From contig NZ_FNNV01000002.1 in assembly GCF_900106745.1 (NCBI RefSeq), positions 186,001 through 250,000 of the forward strand: 64,000 nt of DNA. The letters are read 5' to 3'. This document shows, in pieces, positions 15,723-24,819 of the stretch. Source of the stretch: Paenibacillus sp. CF384 (GTDB lineage Bacteria > Bacillota > Bacilli > Paenibacillales > Paenibacillaceae). The notes below the pieces were generated by a model. It searched no databases and was not told the origin of the DNA. It saw only the letters and a program-made list of their open reading frames with translations. The number at the start of each line of letters is the position of its first letter. Within the stretch, counting starts at the first letter, position 1. The translations under genes and the position numbers were made by a program.

Positions 15723-17144
15723 CTACTTGGCAGCTTGGAGCAAAGAAACCGCTTTGATAAGTTGTGGATCTTCGACCTCGAATTTACTCGTCACCTTCAC
15801 CATCATACGGTAGGCGGTCTTATCATTCATCGCACCGGTTTGCGGCAGATCCTCACTCGCTTGGAAGCTGCGAACGGCTGAAGCTGTGTCTTCATCATAA
15901 ATCCCTTTACCGGCTCCTACTGCATAACCGAGTACTTGCAGCATGCTCTGCACCGTCTGTACCTTGTCGCCATAATCGCCAATCCCCAGCTTCAATCCGG
16001 CTGCAAGACGTGGTAATTGTATATAATCCGGTGCTGCCACCGCATATTCCGGCACAATGCCTTTCTTATGAATCCATTGTCCATCCGGTGAACGCCACTG
16101 CGCCTCCGTCAGCTTAAGCACAGAACCATCCTTCAATTGACGGAAGTTCTGCACGATCCCTTTGCCGAAGGTTTTCTGCCCTACGACTTTGGCACCCGCA
16201 GTTGTTTTAAGCGCTGCAGTCAGCACCTCGGCAGAGCTTGCCGTATGAGCATCCACCAGAATCGCAATCGGCAGCTTCCATGGTTCTTTCTGACTTGATG
16301 TATGTGTAATAACGCGTGTCTCGCCCTTATACACGACCTGTACGATTGTTTTCCCTTTCGGAACAAACCGATTAGCAATCGTAATGGTCGGCTCCAGCAA
16401 CCCGCCCGGGTTACCGCGCAGATCGAGCAGAAGCGACTTCATTCCTTTCTTCTGCAGTGCTTCAGTGGCAGCATTAAATTCATCCGAGGTCTTCTCGGCA
16501 AACCGGCTGATGGTAATTTCACCTATTCCGTCTGACAACATCTTCGAAGTAACCGTGAGCACCGGAACGGCACCGCGCACAACAGATATAGCGAGCGGTT
16601 TGTTTGAGCTCTCACGCTCTACCGTCAGCTTAGCAGTCGTTCCTTCTTTGCCTTGCACAAGCTCCTTCAGCTTCGTTAAGTCGAGTCCCTTAGCCGATGT
16701 GCCGTCGATCGAGACAAACACGTCGCCGGCCTTCAAGCCCGACTTCTCCGCCGGAGCGCTCTTAATCAATTTATCGATAATAAACCGGCCATCTTCCTCA
16801 CGAATTTCAACGCCGATCCCGACAAAATGGTCCTCATACGAGCTTATGTACTGCTCCCCACGATCTCCCGTTAAGTAGACCGAATAAGGATCGCCAAGCG
16901 AGCCGACCATGCCTTCCGCAGCACCGTCGATGAGTGCCTTCGAATCCGCGCCTTCCAAGTAACGATTCATGATTTCTTTATACGCGTAAGATAAATTGCG
17001 GAATGCGGGCTCCTTCATAATGGGGTATTGAAGCATCATACTGAACCTTCCCCCTGCAAATCCGACCACTACCGCCACTGTCAGCAGCACAGCCATGGAA
17101 ACGCGCCGCCGCTGTTTTACCGCTTTCTCACCATAAATACTCAC
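15723..17144 (-). CDS. C-terminal processing peptidase (S41, CtpA-like) with peptidoglycan-binding domain
   Basis: 473 residues. An N-terminal membrane anchor (VSMAVLLTVAVVVGFAGGRF) is followed by a helical segment, a PDZ domain (about 105-190, VGIGVEIREEDGRFIIDKLIKSAPAEKSGLKAGDVFVSIDG) and the S41 catalytic domain with LLLDLRGNPGGLL, Ser in DAHTASSAEVLTAAL and Lys in GQKTFGKGIVQ. The C-terminus is a PG_binding_1 domain (GDKVQTVQSMLQVLGY...GIYDEDTASAVRSFQ). This is the CtpA/CtpB layout of Bacillales, acting outside the membrane. It starts at GTG with AGAGG upstream. The role could be envelope maintenance or sporulation signalling. Confidence 0.9.
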   Translation of the reverse strand: MSIYGEKAVKQRRRVSMAVLLTVAVVVGFAGGRFSMMLQYPIMKEPAFRNLSYAYKEIMNRYLEGADSKALIDGAAEGMVGSLGDPYSVYLTGDRGEQYISSYEDHFVGIGVEIREEDGRFIIDKLIKSAPAEKSGLKAGDVFVSIDGTSAKGLDLTKLKELVQGKEGTTAKLTVERESSNKPLAISVVRGAVPVLTVTSKMLSDGIGEITISRFAEKTSDEFNAATEALQKKGMKSLLLDLRGNPGGLLEPTITIANRFVPKGKTIVQVVYKGETRVITHTSSQKEPWKLPIAILVDAHTASSAEVLTAALKTTAGAKVVGQKTFGKGIVQNFRQLKDGSVLKLTEAQWRSPDGQWIHKKGIVPEYAVAAPDYIQLPRLAAGLKLGIGDYGDKVQTVQSMLQVLGYAVGAGKGIYDEDTASAVRSFQASEDLPQTGAMNDKTAYRMMVKVTSKFEVEDPQLIKAVSLLQAAK

Positions 17145-17224
17145 CTAGACACCTCTTCCAAAATGAACCTGTAACTCACTCTATCGCATTCGAGCGGCTG
17201 TCGCAAGTTCCGCCCAGTTCAAGC

Positions 17225-17298
17225 AAAAAGACGTTCCCGCGCACATGAAACAGACCTCGTCGCTGCATGGCTGCAGCAGTCTGTTCGTGCAAGGGAAC
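17225..17298 (-). terminator. Long multi-stem terminator of the second aldo/keto reductase gene
   Basis: On the minus strand CGTTCCC pairs with GGGAACG over an inner stem ACAGAC/GTCTGT and a central CTGCAG hairpin, followed by GTCTTTTTG. Confidence 0.7.
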
Positions 17299-17326
17299 GC
17301 CCTTGAATTTCAGGTATGTTGGTTGG

Positions 17327-18274
17327 CTACAGCGCCGCTTTCTCTGTAAGCAGGTTCAGCCAATCGCGCTCGGCATCAGTCAGCGTAACCGGCAATGCCT
17401 TGAGGCTGTCATGCAGCTCGCTTGGTTTATGCGGTCCGATGATAGCTGCAACCGGGAATGGCTGATTCAATACATAGGCCAGTGCGATGTGGTTAGCGGT
17501 TACGCCGTATTTCTCCGCCAGCAGCGTCGCCCTGCGCTTACGCTCCCAGTTATCGGCGCTGTAATTGACGCGAACCATCTCGGCATCCTCGCGATTATCT
17601 TCCGAATAGCGGTCCGTGAAGAACCCGCCGGATTGCGAAGACCAAGATAAGATCGGCAGCTGCGATTGCTCATGCCATGCTTCGTCCTCTGCCGTTGTCG
17701 TTACGCAGCCTGCCCAGCGCGCCTCATTAGGTCGTGCCAGCGCCAAGTTCGGACTGCTGCAAGCAAAGCCTGTCATCCCGTGTTTGGCTGCATAGTTGTT
17801 AGCCTCTTGAATGCGTGCCACGCTCCAGTTCGATGCGCCGATTGCACGGCAGCGACCGGCTGCCAGCTGATCGTTGAGTCCCTCAAGAATGTATCCGACG
17901 TTCACGTTAGGATCGTCGCGATGAAGCATGTACATATCCATGTAATCCGTTTGCAGCCGCTCAAGCGACTCCACCAAATCGCTTTGAATGCAGGTTTTGG
18001 TCATTCGGGATTGCTCATAGGGATGCGCGCCTTTCCCGACGATGACGATTTCGCTGCGGTTCCCCCGATCTGCCATCCATTGTCCGATTGCCTGTGCCGA
18101 GCTCGCGCCGTAAATATGTCCGGTATCAATAGCGTTGCCTCCGGCAGCGACATATGCATCAAGCAGCTCAGCGGAATAATCCATTCGATTAATATCAAGC
18201 ATCATTGAGCCTTGTATGAGCTGCGTAACACCTTGCTCAATGCCTGCAATTGCGATTCGTTTCATAGTCGTCAT
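17327..18274 (-). CDS. Aldo/keto reductase
   Basis: About 315 residues of AKR barrel. Near the N-terminus is NAIDTGHIYGASSAQAIGQWM (Asp and Tyr of the tetrad), then IVIVGKGAHPYEQSRMT (Lys) and DMYMLHRDDPNVNVGYILE (His). The start is the ATG at 18274, 9 bases after GGAG; the longer frame to 18352 runs through the promoter. It is divergent from an AraC regulator gene (115-base gap), which likely controls it. Substrate unknown; sugar or sugar-derived aldehydes are typical for AKR genes paired with AraC regulators. Confidence 0.87.
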   Translation of the reverse strand: MTTMKRIAIAGIEQGVTQLIQGSMMLDINRMDYSAELLDAYVAAGGNAIDTGHIYGASSAQAIGQWMADRGNRSEIVIVGKGAHPYEQSRMTKTCIQSDLVESLERLQTDYMDMYMLHRDDPNVNVGYILEGLNDQLAAGRCRAIGASNWSVARIQEANNYAAKHGMTGFACSSPNLALARPNEARWAGCVTTTAEDEAWHEQSQLPILSWSSQSGGFFTDRYSEDNREDAEMVRVNYSADNWERKRRATLLAEKYGVTANHIALAYVLNQPFPVAAIIGPHKPSELHDSLKALPVTLTDAERDWLNLLTEKAAL

Positions 18275-18389
18275 CCATCTGCGCTCCTTCATATCGTTAT
18301 ATTGATCATTATAGTAAAGGAATTCACTTTCAAAAATCGAAATATATTGCATAGACTACAACGATATTGCTCATAAGAGGAGTGCACCA

Positions 18390-19238
18390 ATGGCTAAGCA
18401 ACATTTGACGCTGCCGCTGCTGCGGAGGAATAGGTTCTATTGCTTTCCGGAGTCAGCCGGCTATTACGAGCATAATGAAGGGCATGATGTGCGCCGATCG
18501 GCAGGCATGCTGCAGGAATTCAACCTGCATCTGGTTACCGCTGGCCATGGTTATGTCGAGCATGACGGGCAGCGCCACGAGCTGAGTGCAGGTGATGCCT
18601 TTCTTTATTTCCCGGGCGATAAACAGGCGTATTTCGCCGATGATGATCATCCATGGGATTTCAAGTGGATTCATTTCTACGGCAGCGGCATCCTCGCTGA
18701 TCTGACCGAAAGGGGCTTCCACCGTTCAATCGGATGGCGAGTACGCTCTCCGTTAGTGCTCGAGAGCTTAATCGATGAGCTGCTTAGTGAAATCAATCAG
18801 CACAAAATGCTGCATCCCAGCCGCATCTCCATGCTCATGTACGGCATTATTGCCGAATTCATCGAGCAGGCCGAGCCTATTACGGCACCTAGTGCCGGTG
18901 CATCCGCGATTGAACGAATGCTCAAGCTTCTGCCTGAGCTGCAAGCGGCGGCAGCCGAGCCCTTCGATCTTGACGAGTGGGCAGCACGCGCGGGAACGAA
19001 TCGATTTGCTTTCTGCAGGTGGTTCCGCCGCGCCGCCGGTCAAACGCCGCTCGAATTCGTGACGATGTGCCGCATTCAGCGGGCTAAGCAGCTGCTCGTC
19101 GAACAACAGGACCTCAGTGTGAATGAGGTAGCGAGGTTGTCGGGTTACGTTCATCCGAGTTATTTTAACAAGCGCTTTCAAGAAAGCGAGAACATGACGC
19201 CGACTTCCTATCGTCAGCAATTTACAATGTCGACATAA
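18390..19238 (+). CDS. AraC-family transcriptional regulator
   Basis: 282 residues. The N-terminal AraC-type cupin is FNLHLVTAGHGYVEHDGQRHELSAGDAFLYFPGDKQAYFADDDHPWDFKWIHFYG, a pattern seen in regulators that sense sugars or glycosides. The C-terminal HTH pair is FDLDEWAARAGTNRFAFCRWFRRAAGQTPLEF and LSVNEVARLSGYVHPSYFNKRFQESENMTPTSY. AAGAGGAG precedes the ATG. It is divergent from the aldo/keto reductase gene, the probable target. Confidence 0.9.
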   Translation: MAKQHLTLPLLRRNRFYCFPESAGYYEHNEGHDVRRSAGMLQEFNLHLVTAGHGYVEHDGQRHELSAGDAFLYFPGDKQAYFADDDHPWDFKWIHFYGSGILADLTERGFHRSIGWRVRSPLVLESLIDELLSEINQHKMLHPSRISMLMYGIIAEFIEQAEPITAPSAGASAIERMLKLLPELQAAAAEPFDLDEWAARAGTNRFAFCRWFRRAAGQTPLEFVTMCRIQRAKQLLVEQQDLSVNEVARLSGYVHPSYFNKRFQESENMTPTSYRQQFTMST

Positions 19239-19322
19239 GGGTTAGGGTTGTTCCTGCCTCTGATTTCCGCTACAATCAATGAAAATGCGTTATCCCAGAT
19301 AGAGAAGGAGCAGAGAGAACTC

Positions 19323-20123
19323 ATGTATAAATTAATTGCCATTGATATCGATGACACCCTCTTGACCGATGAACATACGGTTACACCGGGAACGAAGGAA
19401 GCACTGACAGCAGCGATGGAGCAAGGCGTGTTCGTTACGTTGGCGACAGGCCGCATGTTCCCGTCCGCGAAGAAGATCGCTCATCAAATTGCGCTGAATG
19501 TTCCCATCATCACGTACCAAGGCTCCAGTGTCAAAACATTGCTCGATGAGCAAGTGCTTTATGAGCGATTCGTTCCACAGACTGCTGCAGAGCTGCTAAT
19601 GCAATACTGCGAGGAGCATAACATCCACGTGCAGCTGTATACGGATGATGTTATTTATGTCAAAGAAGATAATCAGAAAGCGCGCGACTACTCGAAGCTT
19701 GCGAACATTCCATTCGTAGTAGAGCCGGATCTGAAGACGCTGATCAAACGCCCGACAGCCAAAATGCTGATGATCGACGATCCAGCTCGCCTCGATGAAG
19801 TTGCCGCAGATCTTGCTCCATTAATCGGCGATCAAGCACATATTACGAAATCCAAGCCGCACTTCCTGGAAGTTACCCACAAGGAAGGTACGAAAGGGCA
19901 TGCGATCGCGTTTATGGCGCAGCATATCGGCTGCTCGCTGGATGAAGTCATCGCAATCGGCGACTCTTGGAATGACCACGAGATGATCGAAACAGCCGGA
20001 CTTGGCGTAGCGATGGGCAATGCCGTGCAGAAGCTGAAGGATATCGCGCAATATGTAACGAAAACCAACAATGATGAAGGCGTACGCCATGTCATCGAGA
20101 AATTCATTCTTCAAACCGTATAA
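19323..20123 (+). CDS. Cof-type HAD-superfamily phosphatase
   Basis: 266 residues starting MYKLIAIDIDDTLLTDEH, with the nucleophile motif DIDDT at residues 8-12. Other HAD motifs are LATGRMF (motif II), KSKPHFLEVTHKEGTKGHAIAFMA (Lys, motif III region) and IAIGDSWNDHEMIETAGLGVAMGNA (motif IV). A C2-type cap lies between. Such enzymes dephosphorylate sugar phosphates, flavin or nucleotide intermediates. The start at 19323 follows GAAGGAG; the upstream extension of the frame has no homology. A strong terminator follows. Confidence 0.9.
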   Translation: MYKLIAIDIDDTLLTDEHTVTPGTKEALTAAMEQGVFVTLATGRMFPSAKKIAHQIALNVPIITYQGSSVKTLLDEQVLYERFVPQTAAELLMQYCEEHNIHVQLYTDDVIYVKEDNQKARDYSKLANIPFVVEPDLKTLIKRPTAKMLMIDDPARLDEVAADLAPLIGDQAHITKSKPHFLEVTHKEGTKGHAIAFMAQHIGCSLDEVIAIGDSWNDHEMIETAGLGVAMGNAVQKLKDIAQYVTKTNNDEGVRHVIEKFILQTV

Positions 20124-20127
20124 ACAG

Positions 20128-20184
20128 GAAGAGCTGCACCAACAGTCGATTTACTACCGACTGTGACGGTGCAGCTCTTTTTTG
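20128..20184. terminator. Terminator between convergent HAD and YeiH genes
   Basis: AAGAGCTGCACC pairs with GGTGCAGCTCTT, with an inner CAGTCG/CGACTG stem, followed by TTTTTT on the + strand. Confidence 0.88.
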
Positions 20185-20189
20185 CTACA

Positions 20190-21278
20190 TCAGATGGTGA
20201 AATAAGTGCCCGCAGCGAGCAGTACAGAAGCGATGAACATGGCCGCGAGAGGCTTCACAATTACCTTGCCGCTTCCGCGTAAATCTACGTTGAGTCCCAG
20301 CGCTACCATCGCCATGGTCAACAAGAAGGTGGTTACCTTGGTAACGGCATTCATGACCTCCGGCGCTTCGTGGATAAAACTCTGTCCGGCAGCGGTGCTG
20401 CCAAGCGCACTTAGCGCCAGAAAACCAAGCAGGAACCATGGAAGCTGCAGCTTAGCAGCTTGATGAATAGCAGCTTCCTCTCCAGGTGCCTGCTGCTTTA
20501 AGCGCCGCAGCTTGCGCTGCCGCCTGTACCGCTGCGCAAGAATAAGCACAAGACTTAGCGGCACAAGCAGGAATACACGGCCGAGCTTCGCGAGCAGTGC
20601 ACCTGCGAGCGCATCTTCTCCGGCTGGCGCAGCCGCCAATGCAACATGCGCGATTTCATGCAGACTCGTTCCGGACCAGATGCCGTACTGCAGCTCCGTC
20701 AGCGCAAGCACGGGACGAAGCATCGTGTAGCCGACTGCGAATACCGTCCCTGCAAGCGCGATAAGGCCGACGCTTACGGCTGTGTCATCCTCCTTGCTGC
20801 GCAAGATCGGCGATACGGCTGCAATAGCCGCCGCGCCGCAGATCGCGGTGCCAATGCCAAGCAGCAGCGACAGCTTCTGATCCGCCTTCATCAGCTTAGC
20901 CAGCAGCAGGGTACAGCCTATGGCGAATACGGCAGCAGCGATATCCCGAATGAGCAGTGCCGGTCCATCTTGGAAAATTTGTAGCACATTAAGCTTGATC
21001 CCGTAGAGGATGATGGCGAGTCTGAGTAAGCTTTTTCCCGAGATTGTGATTCCTGCGCGTAGAGCCTCCGGATAACCCCACACCTGTCGATAAATGACCG
21101 CAAGCATAATGGCACATGCCATCTGCCCTACGTAATGGAGAACCGGCAGCTGTGATAAGCCATATCCCGCAGCCGCCAATAGAAGGGTAAATCCGATTCC
21201 GCCTGCTTTCTTGCCGCTTGAAGAGTTGAGGCTTGCTATATAGGAACCAATCGGTTTTATGGTCTGCTGGAGCGTCAT
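20190..21278 (-). CDS. YeiH-family (UPF0324) putative sulfate exporter / membrane protein
   Basis: 362 residues, mostly hydrophobic helices, with the conserved family segments ISGKSLLRLAIILYGIKLN, LLGIGTAICGAAAIAAVSPIL and GIWSGTSLHEIAHVALAA, and a basic cytoplasmic loop (RYRRQRKLRRLKQQ). The family is an integral membrane transporter-like group; sulfate or sulfonate export has been proposed from genomic context. The nearby sulfate import operon (cysTWA-sbp) is compatible with a sulfur link but is a separate unit. The C-terminus reaches the shared terminator. Confidence 0.85.
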   Translation of the reverse strand: MTLQQTIKPIGSYIASLNSSSGKKAGGIGFTLLLAAAGYGLSQLPVLHYVGQMACAIMLAVIYRQVWGYPEALRAGITISGKSLLRLAIILYGIKLNVLQIFQDGPALLIRDIAAAVFAIGCTLLLAKLMKADQKLSLLLGIGTAICGAAAIAAVSPILRSKEDDTAVSVGLIALAGTVFAVGYTMLRPVLALTELQYGIWSGTSLHEIAHVALAAAPAGEDALAGALLAKLGRVFLLVPLSLVLILAQRYRRQRKLRRLKQQAPGEEAAIHQAAKLQLPWFLLGFLALSALGSTAAGQSFIHEAPEVMNAVTKVTTFLLTMAMVALGLNVDLRGSGKVIVKPLAAMFIASVLLAAGTYFTI

Positions 21279-21485
21279 AGCCGCCTTGCCACCTCCGTGT
21301 CTCGTTGTTGATTTTCATTATACGTGGCAGCAGTTGATAAGAGAAATCAATCATTATGATGAAAAGAATAAAGGATTGTTATGTTGGTCCTTTAGAAATA
21401 TCGTCGTTACTATTTTGTCACTCCTAATTGGATCATGCCCGTTATACTGAGGTCCTAGCCTACAACAACCCTGGAGGGATTATTC

Positions 21486-22598
21486 ATGTTCAACATACAA
21501 CAACCATTTAAGCGGATTACCGCAATCGGAGCCGTAAGCTCACTTCTTCTTACTCTTTCTGCACCGCTAGCCTTCGCGGATCAAGCCGTCGCACCAGTAA
21601 CTACTCAAGCGGAAGTTAGCATTCAAGCCGGTGCTGTTCAACTGACTTCCAAGACAATCAGCGACAAAAACGACTATTATGAGTCCGAGCTTACGATCCC
21701 CGTCATCAGCGGGATGCAAGATAAGAACTACCAGAACACGCTCAATGCTAACCTTGCGGCCCGTGCACATGCAGAGCTTGAGAAGCTGAAGAAACAGGCC
21801 AAAGACGATGCAGCAGCTTCAGTCGGTGTTTACGAATTCAGACCGTATATGTTTAAAGTCAGCTATGAACGGATTACCGATGGCAGCACAGGCGCAGGTG
21901 GCGTCCTATCCTTCAAAATGATTACCTCTGCCTATACCGGCGGCGCTCACGGCTGGACACGCATCGACACTTACAATGTCCGCAATGAAGCGAAAGCTTC
22001 CGCCGTGAAACTTAAAGAACTATTCGGCGAAGGCTATAAAACCATTCTCAATAAAGTGGTTAACGCTGAAATAGCCGCACATTCGGATATTTATTTCCCA
22101 GATACCTTCAAATCGATCGCAGACAACCAGCCCTTCTACATCAAGAATGGCAAAGCCTTTCTCGTCTTCCAGCAATATGAGATCGCGCCTTATGCAGCAG
22201 GTATTCGGGAAATCGATGCGGTCATTCCGGGGAGCAAACCAGCTGCAGCCGTTCCGGGCAATCTCAGTTCCTTGTCCCTAAAAATCGGTGGCAAAACCAT
22301 CTCCGGCGCTCACCTCTTCGTTGGCAAGAATGGCATCGCAATGGCTCCGCTTCGCGCCATTTCGGCACAATTAGGCTATGCGCTTAGTTGGAATGCGGGC
22401 TGGATCGATGTAGATAAAGGTAATCAGAATGTCTCTCTGCAAGTTGGCAAAGACAACTATGCCACAGCTACTGCCCAAGTTACGCTTGGTGCCGTACCTA
22501 TCATGAAAGACAATACGCTCTACGTGCCGTTGTCTTTCTTCTCCAAAGTGCTGAAAGTTACAGTTGCCTACTCGAAGGATGCCGTAGTCATCGGCTAA
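21486..22598 (+). CDS. Secreted DUF4163/DUF3298 protein with copper-amine-oxidase-type stalk domain
   Basis: 370 residues. There is a signal peptide (ITAIGAVSSLLLTLSAPLAFA-DQ). Residues 55-250 match the DUF4163 plus DUF3298 arrangement seen in RsiV and in PdaC-like proteins (YYESELTIPVISGMQDKNYQNTLNANL; TSAYTGGAHGWTRIDTYNV; QQYEIAPYAAGIREI). The last 100 residues are a stalk domain (IAMAPLRAISAQLGYALSWN; LYVPLSFFSKVLKVTV). DUF3298 in RsiV binds lysozyme, but no transmembrane anti-sigma part is present, so this is an extracellular protein of unknown role. GGAGG lies 8 bases before the ATG. Confidence 0.82.
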   Translation: MFNIQQPFKRITAIGAVSSLLLTLSAPLAFADQAVAPVTTQAEVSIQAGAVQLTSKTISDKNDYYESELTIPVISGMQDKNYQNTLNANLAARAHAELEKLKKQAKDDAAASVGVYEFRPYMFKVSYERITDGSTGAGGVLSFKMITSAYTGGAHGWTRIDTYNVRNEAKASAVKLKELFGEGYKTILNKVVNAEIAAHSDIYFPDTFKSIADNQPFYIKNGKAFLVFQQYEIAPYAAGIREIDAVIPGSKPAAAVPGNLSSLSLKIGGKTISGAHLFVGKNGIAMAPLRAISAQLGYALSWNAGWIDVDKGNQNVSLQVGKDNYATATAQVTLGAVPIMKDNTLYVPLSFFSKVLKVTVAYSKDAVVIG

Positions 22599-22613
22599 AT
22601 CGAATTGAAGTCA

Positions 22614-22648
22614 CAAAAAAAGCTCCCTGCAGCAGGGAGCTTTTACTA
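22614..22648. terminator. Terminator between convergent genes
   Basis: AAAAAGCTCCCTGC-AGCAGGGAGCTTTT hairpin with A and T tracts, between the DUF3298 gene and the sulfate-binding protein gene. Confidence 0.88.
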
Positions 22649-22666
22649 TTTTCAACCATAAGATCG

Positions 22667-23728
22667 TTAAATACCAGCCAACACTTGATACCATACGCCT
22701 TTCGGTGAATAGAGCTTCTCGCGAACTTCAGCCCATCCTCCCAAGTAGCTGATATCAAACAAATCCTCAGGGGTCTTATAGTTGCCTTTGACCTCTTCCA
22801 TGACCTTGTCATTCACCGGTCGGAAGCCGTTGTCCGCGAAGATACGCTGCGCTTCCTCCGTGTACAAATAGGCGAGCAGCGCTTCAGCCGCTTTACGAGT
22901 GCCGTGCTTATCGACGTTCTTATCGACAATCGCAGCCGGATTCTCAATCAGAATGGTTGATTTCGGTACGATTACCTCATACGGAACGCCTTTCTTGATT
23001 CGCGCCAGCAGCTCGTTCTCATAGGTGATGATGACATCGCCTACCCCATATTCAAAAGCAGCCATCGATGCACGGCCGCTCTTATCCAGCGACTCTACGT
23101 TATGATGGATCCGTTCCAGAAAAGCCTTAGCATACGCCGGATCTTTCTGTCCTGTCTTCGCTTCCGACTCCTTCAGTCCCGCACCGTACATCGCATTGAT
23201 ATCCCATTGCGCGCCGCCGGAGGTTTTCGGATTCGGGTATAGAATCTTCACGCCTTTACGGGTGAGATCCTCCCAATCATGAATGCCTTTGGGATTGCCC
23301 TCACGCGTGCCCATCACTGCGATAGAGCGTGTAATCATCCCGCCGTTACCGACTTTCCGCCAGTCGCTCGTAATGAAGCCTGCCTTCTGAATCTTATCGA
23401 TATCGCTTTCCATCGCAAGAGCCGCTATATCCGCTTCGAATCCGCCTGCAATTGCACGAGCTTGGGTACCGGATGCTTCATACGATTCCTGGAAGGCAAT
23501 CGTCTGCCCGGTCTCTTCCTTCCAATGCGCTGCAAACTTCGGTAATAGGATATCGAATGCATCCTTAGCCACGGAGTAAGCACCGATGACGAGCGTGAGA
23601 TCACCTTGTGCTGCAGTAGGCTCGGCGCTATTCGTATTCGACGTCCCGCACGCTGCTGTGAAGAGAAGCGAGGATGTCATAAGCGCGGTCACTGCAATGC
23701 GCCAACCTTTTGTTAGGAATGATTTCAT
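22667..23728 (-). CDS. Sulfate ABC transporter substrate-binding lipoprotein
   Basis: About 353 residues. The lipoprotein signal is TALMTSSLLFTAACGTSN with the lipobox Cys in TAAC. The mature part matches Sbp/CysP sulfate-binding proteins: LTLVIGAYSVAKDAFDILLPKF, FQESYEASGTQARAIAGGFEADI, KTSGGAQWDINAMYGAGL and VIITYENELLA. It captures sulfate or thiosulfate at the outer membrane face for CysTWA. It is the last gene of the operon, 14 codon-free bases after cysA. The ATG at 23728 is preferred; an in-frame GTG three codons upstream is possible and the ribosome site is weak. Confidence 0.92.
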   Translation of the reverse strand: MKSFLTKGWRIAVTALMTSSLLFTAACGTSNTNSAEPTAAQGDLTLVIGAYSVAKDAFDILLPKFAAHWKEETGQTIAFQESYEASGTQARAIAGGFEADIAALAMESDIDKIQKAGFITSDWRKVGNGGMITRSIAVMGTREGNPKGIHDWEDLTRKGVKILYPNPKTSGGAQWDINAMYGAGLKESEAKTGQKDPAYAKAFLERIHHNVESLDKSGRASMAAFEYGVGDVIITYENELLARIKKGVPYEVIVPKSTILIENPAAIVDKNVDKHGTRKAAEALLAYLYTEEAQRIFADNGFRPVNDKVMEEVKGNYKTPEDLFDISYLGGWAEVREKLYSPKGVWYQVLAGI

Positions 23729-23751
23729 TGTGTACACAACGCTTTCTTAAG

Positions 23752-24816
23752 TTAAATATGCATCGGCATCGGATCTTCTTTGAGTTTGTTCTCCATAATC
23801 CACGTGTCGTTGTCGTTAAACAGATAGGCGCGGTGAATCATGACACTGATCTCTTCGCCCGGCTGCAGCACATCCTTCTCAAGCGAACGATACGTAATTA
23901 ATTTAATGTCGCCGACCTCAACCTCAACCATCCATTCGCTTCCGCGGAAATGCAGATGCTTCACTTTACCTTGTACCGTTGCGGACGGAAGACGGAATTC
24001 ATGGCGCTTGCCGATCTCAATATACTCGGGACGAATGAGTGCTTTAGTACCCGGCCAGTTCTTTGCTTCTTCGAAGCCTTTAAGCTTCTCCACTTTATCG
24101 ACGATCGTGGACTCCCCGATGAAGCTGGCCACGAATTGAGTTTGCGGGCTTTTATAAATATCCCAAGGCGTACCCTTCTGTTCCAGGCGGCCTTTATTAA
24201 TAATCATGATTTCGTCGGCTACTTCGATCGCTTCATCCTGATCATGCGTAACGAAAATCGACGTAATCCCAAGACGCTCAATCATTTCCTTCAGCCATGT
24301 CCGAAGCTCATGACGAATCTTCGCATCAATCGCCGCAAACGGCTCATCCAGCAGCAGCAGCTGCGGCTGCGGTGCAAGCGCCCGGGCAAAAGCTACACGC
24401 TGGCGTTGACCGCCGGAGAGCTGATGCGGATAACGATGCTCGAAGCCCTTCAGGCCGGTAAGCTCAAGCAGCGACATAACGCGCTCGCGGATCGCATCCT
24501 TAGGCTCCTTCTTGACCTTCAAGCCGAACGCGACATTATCATAGACCGTCATATGTTTGAACAGAGCATAGTTCTGGAATACAAACCCGATTCCGCGTTC
24601 CTGCGGCGGCAGGTCATTGACCCGTTTGCCATGAAACACGATATCGCCGGAGGTTGGTGTCTCCAGCCCCGCAAGCATGCGGAGAATCGACGTTTTGCCG
24701 CCGCCGCTTGGTCCGAGCAGACCGATCAATTGACCTTTGGCAATATCGAAGCTAACATCATTGACCGCTTGAAAATCGCCGAACTGTTTATTTAAACCGC
24801 GCACCTCGATATGCAT
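23752..24816 (-). CDS. cysA: Sulfate ABC transporter ATP-binding protein
   Basis: 354 residues. Walker A is GPSGGGKTS (35-42), the signature LSGGQRQRVAFARAL, Walker B QLLLLDEPFAAID, the switch His in FVTHDQDEAIEVADE. The C-terminal TOBE-like regulatory domain follows from residue 235. It powers sulfate/thiosulfate import with CysT and CysW. The gene begins 3 bases after cysW and precedes the binding protein gene, forming cysT-cysW-cysA-sbp. Confidence 0.93.
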   Translation of the reverse strand: MHIEVRGLNKQFGDFQAVNDVSFDIAKGQLIGLLGPSGGGKTSILRMLAGLETPTSGDIVFHGKRVNDLPPQERGIGFVFQNYALFKHMTVYDNVAFGLKVKKEPKDAIRERVMSLLELTGLKGFEHRYPHQLSGGQRQRVAFARALAPQPQLLLLDEPFAAIDAKIRHELRTWLKEMIERLGITSIFVTHDQDEAIEVADEIMIINKGRLEQKGTPWDIYKSPQTQFVASFIGESTIVDKVEKLKGFEEAKNWPGTKALIRPEYIEIGKRHEFRLPSATVQGKVKHLHFRGSEWMVEVEVGDIKLITYRSLEKDVLQPGEEISVMIHRAYLFNDNDTWIMENKLKEDPMPMHI

Positions 24817-24819
24817 CGC

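Noticed and set aside
17225..17298. Terminal inverted repeats of an insertion sequence
   Set aside because: The arms are 68 bases apart with a nested hairpin and a U tract on the minus strand; this fits a terminator and no transposase is nearby.
23950..24795. A 281-codon + strand ORF antisense to cysA
   Set aside because: Shadow of the ATPase gene.
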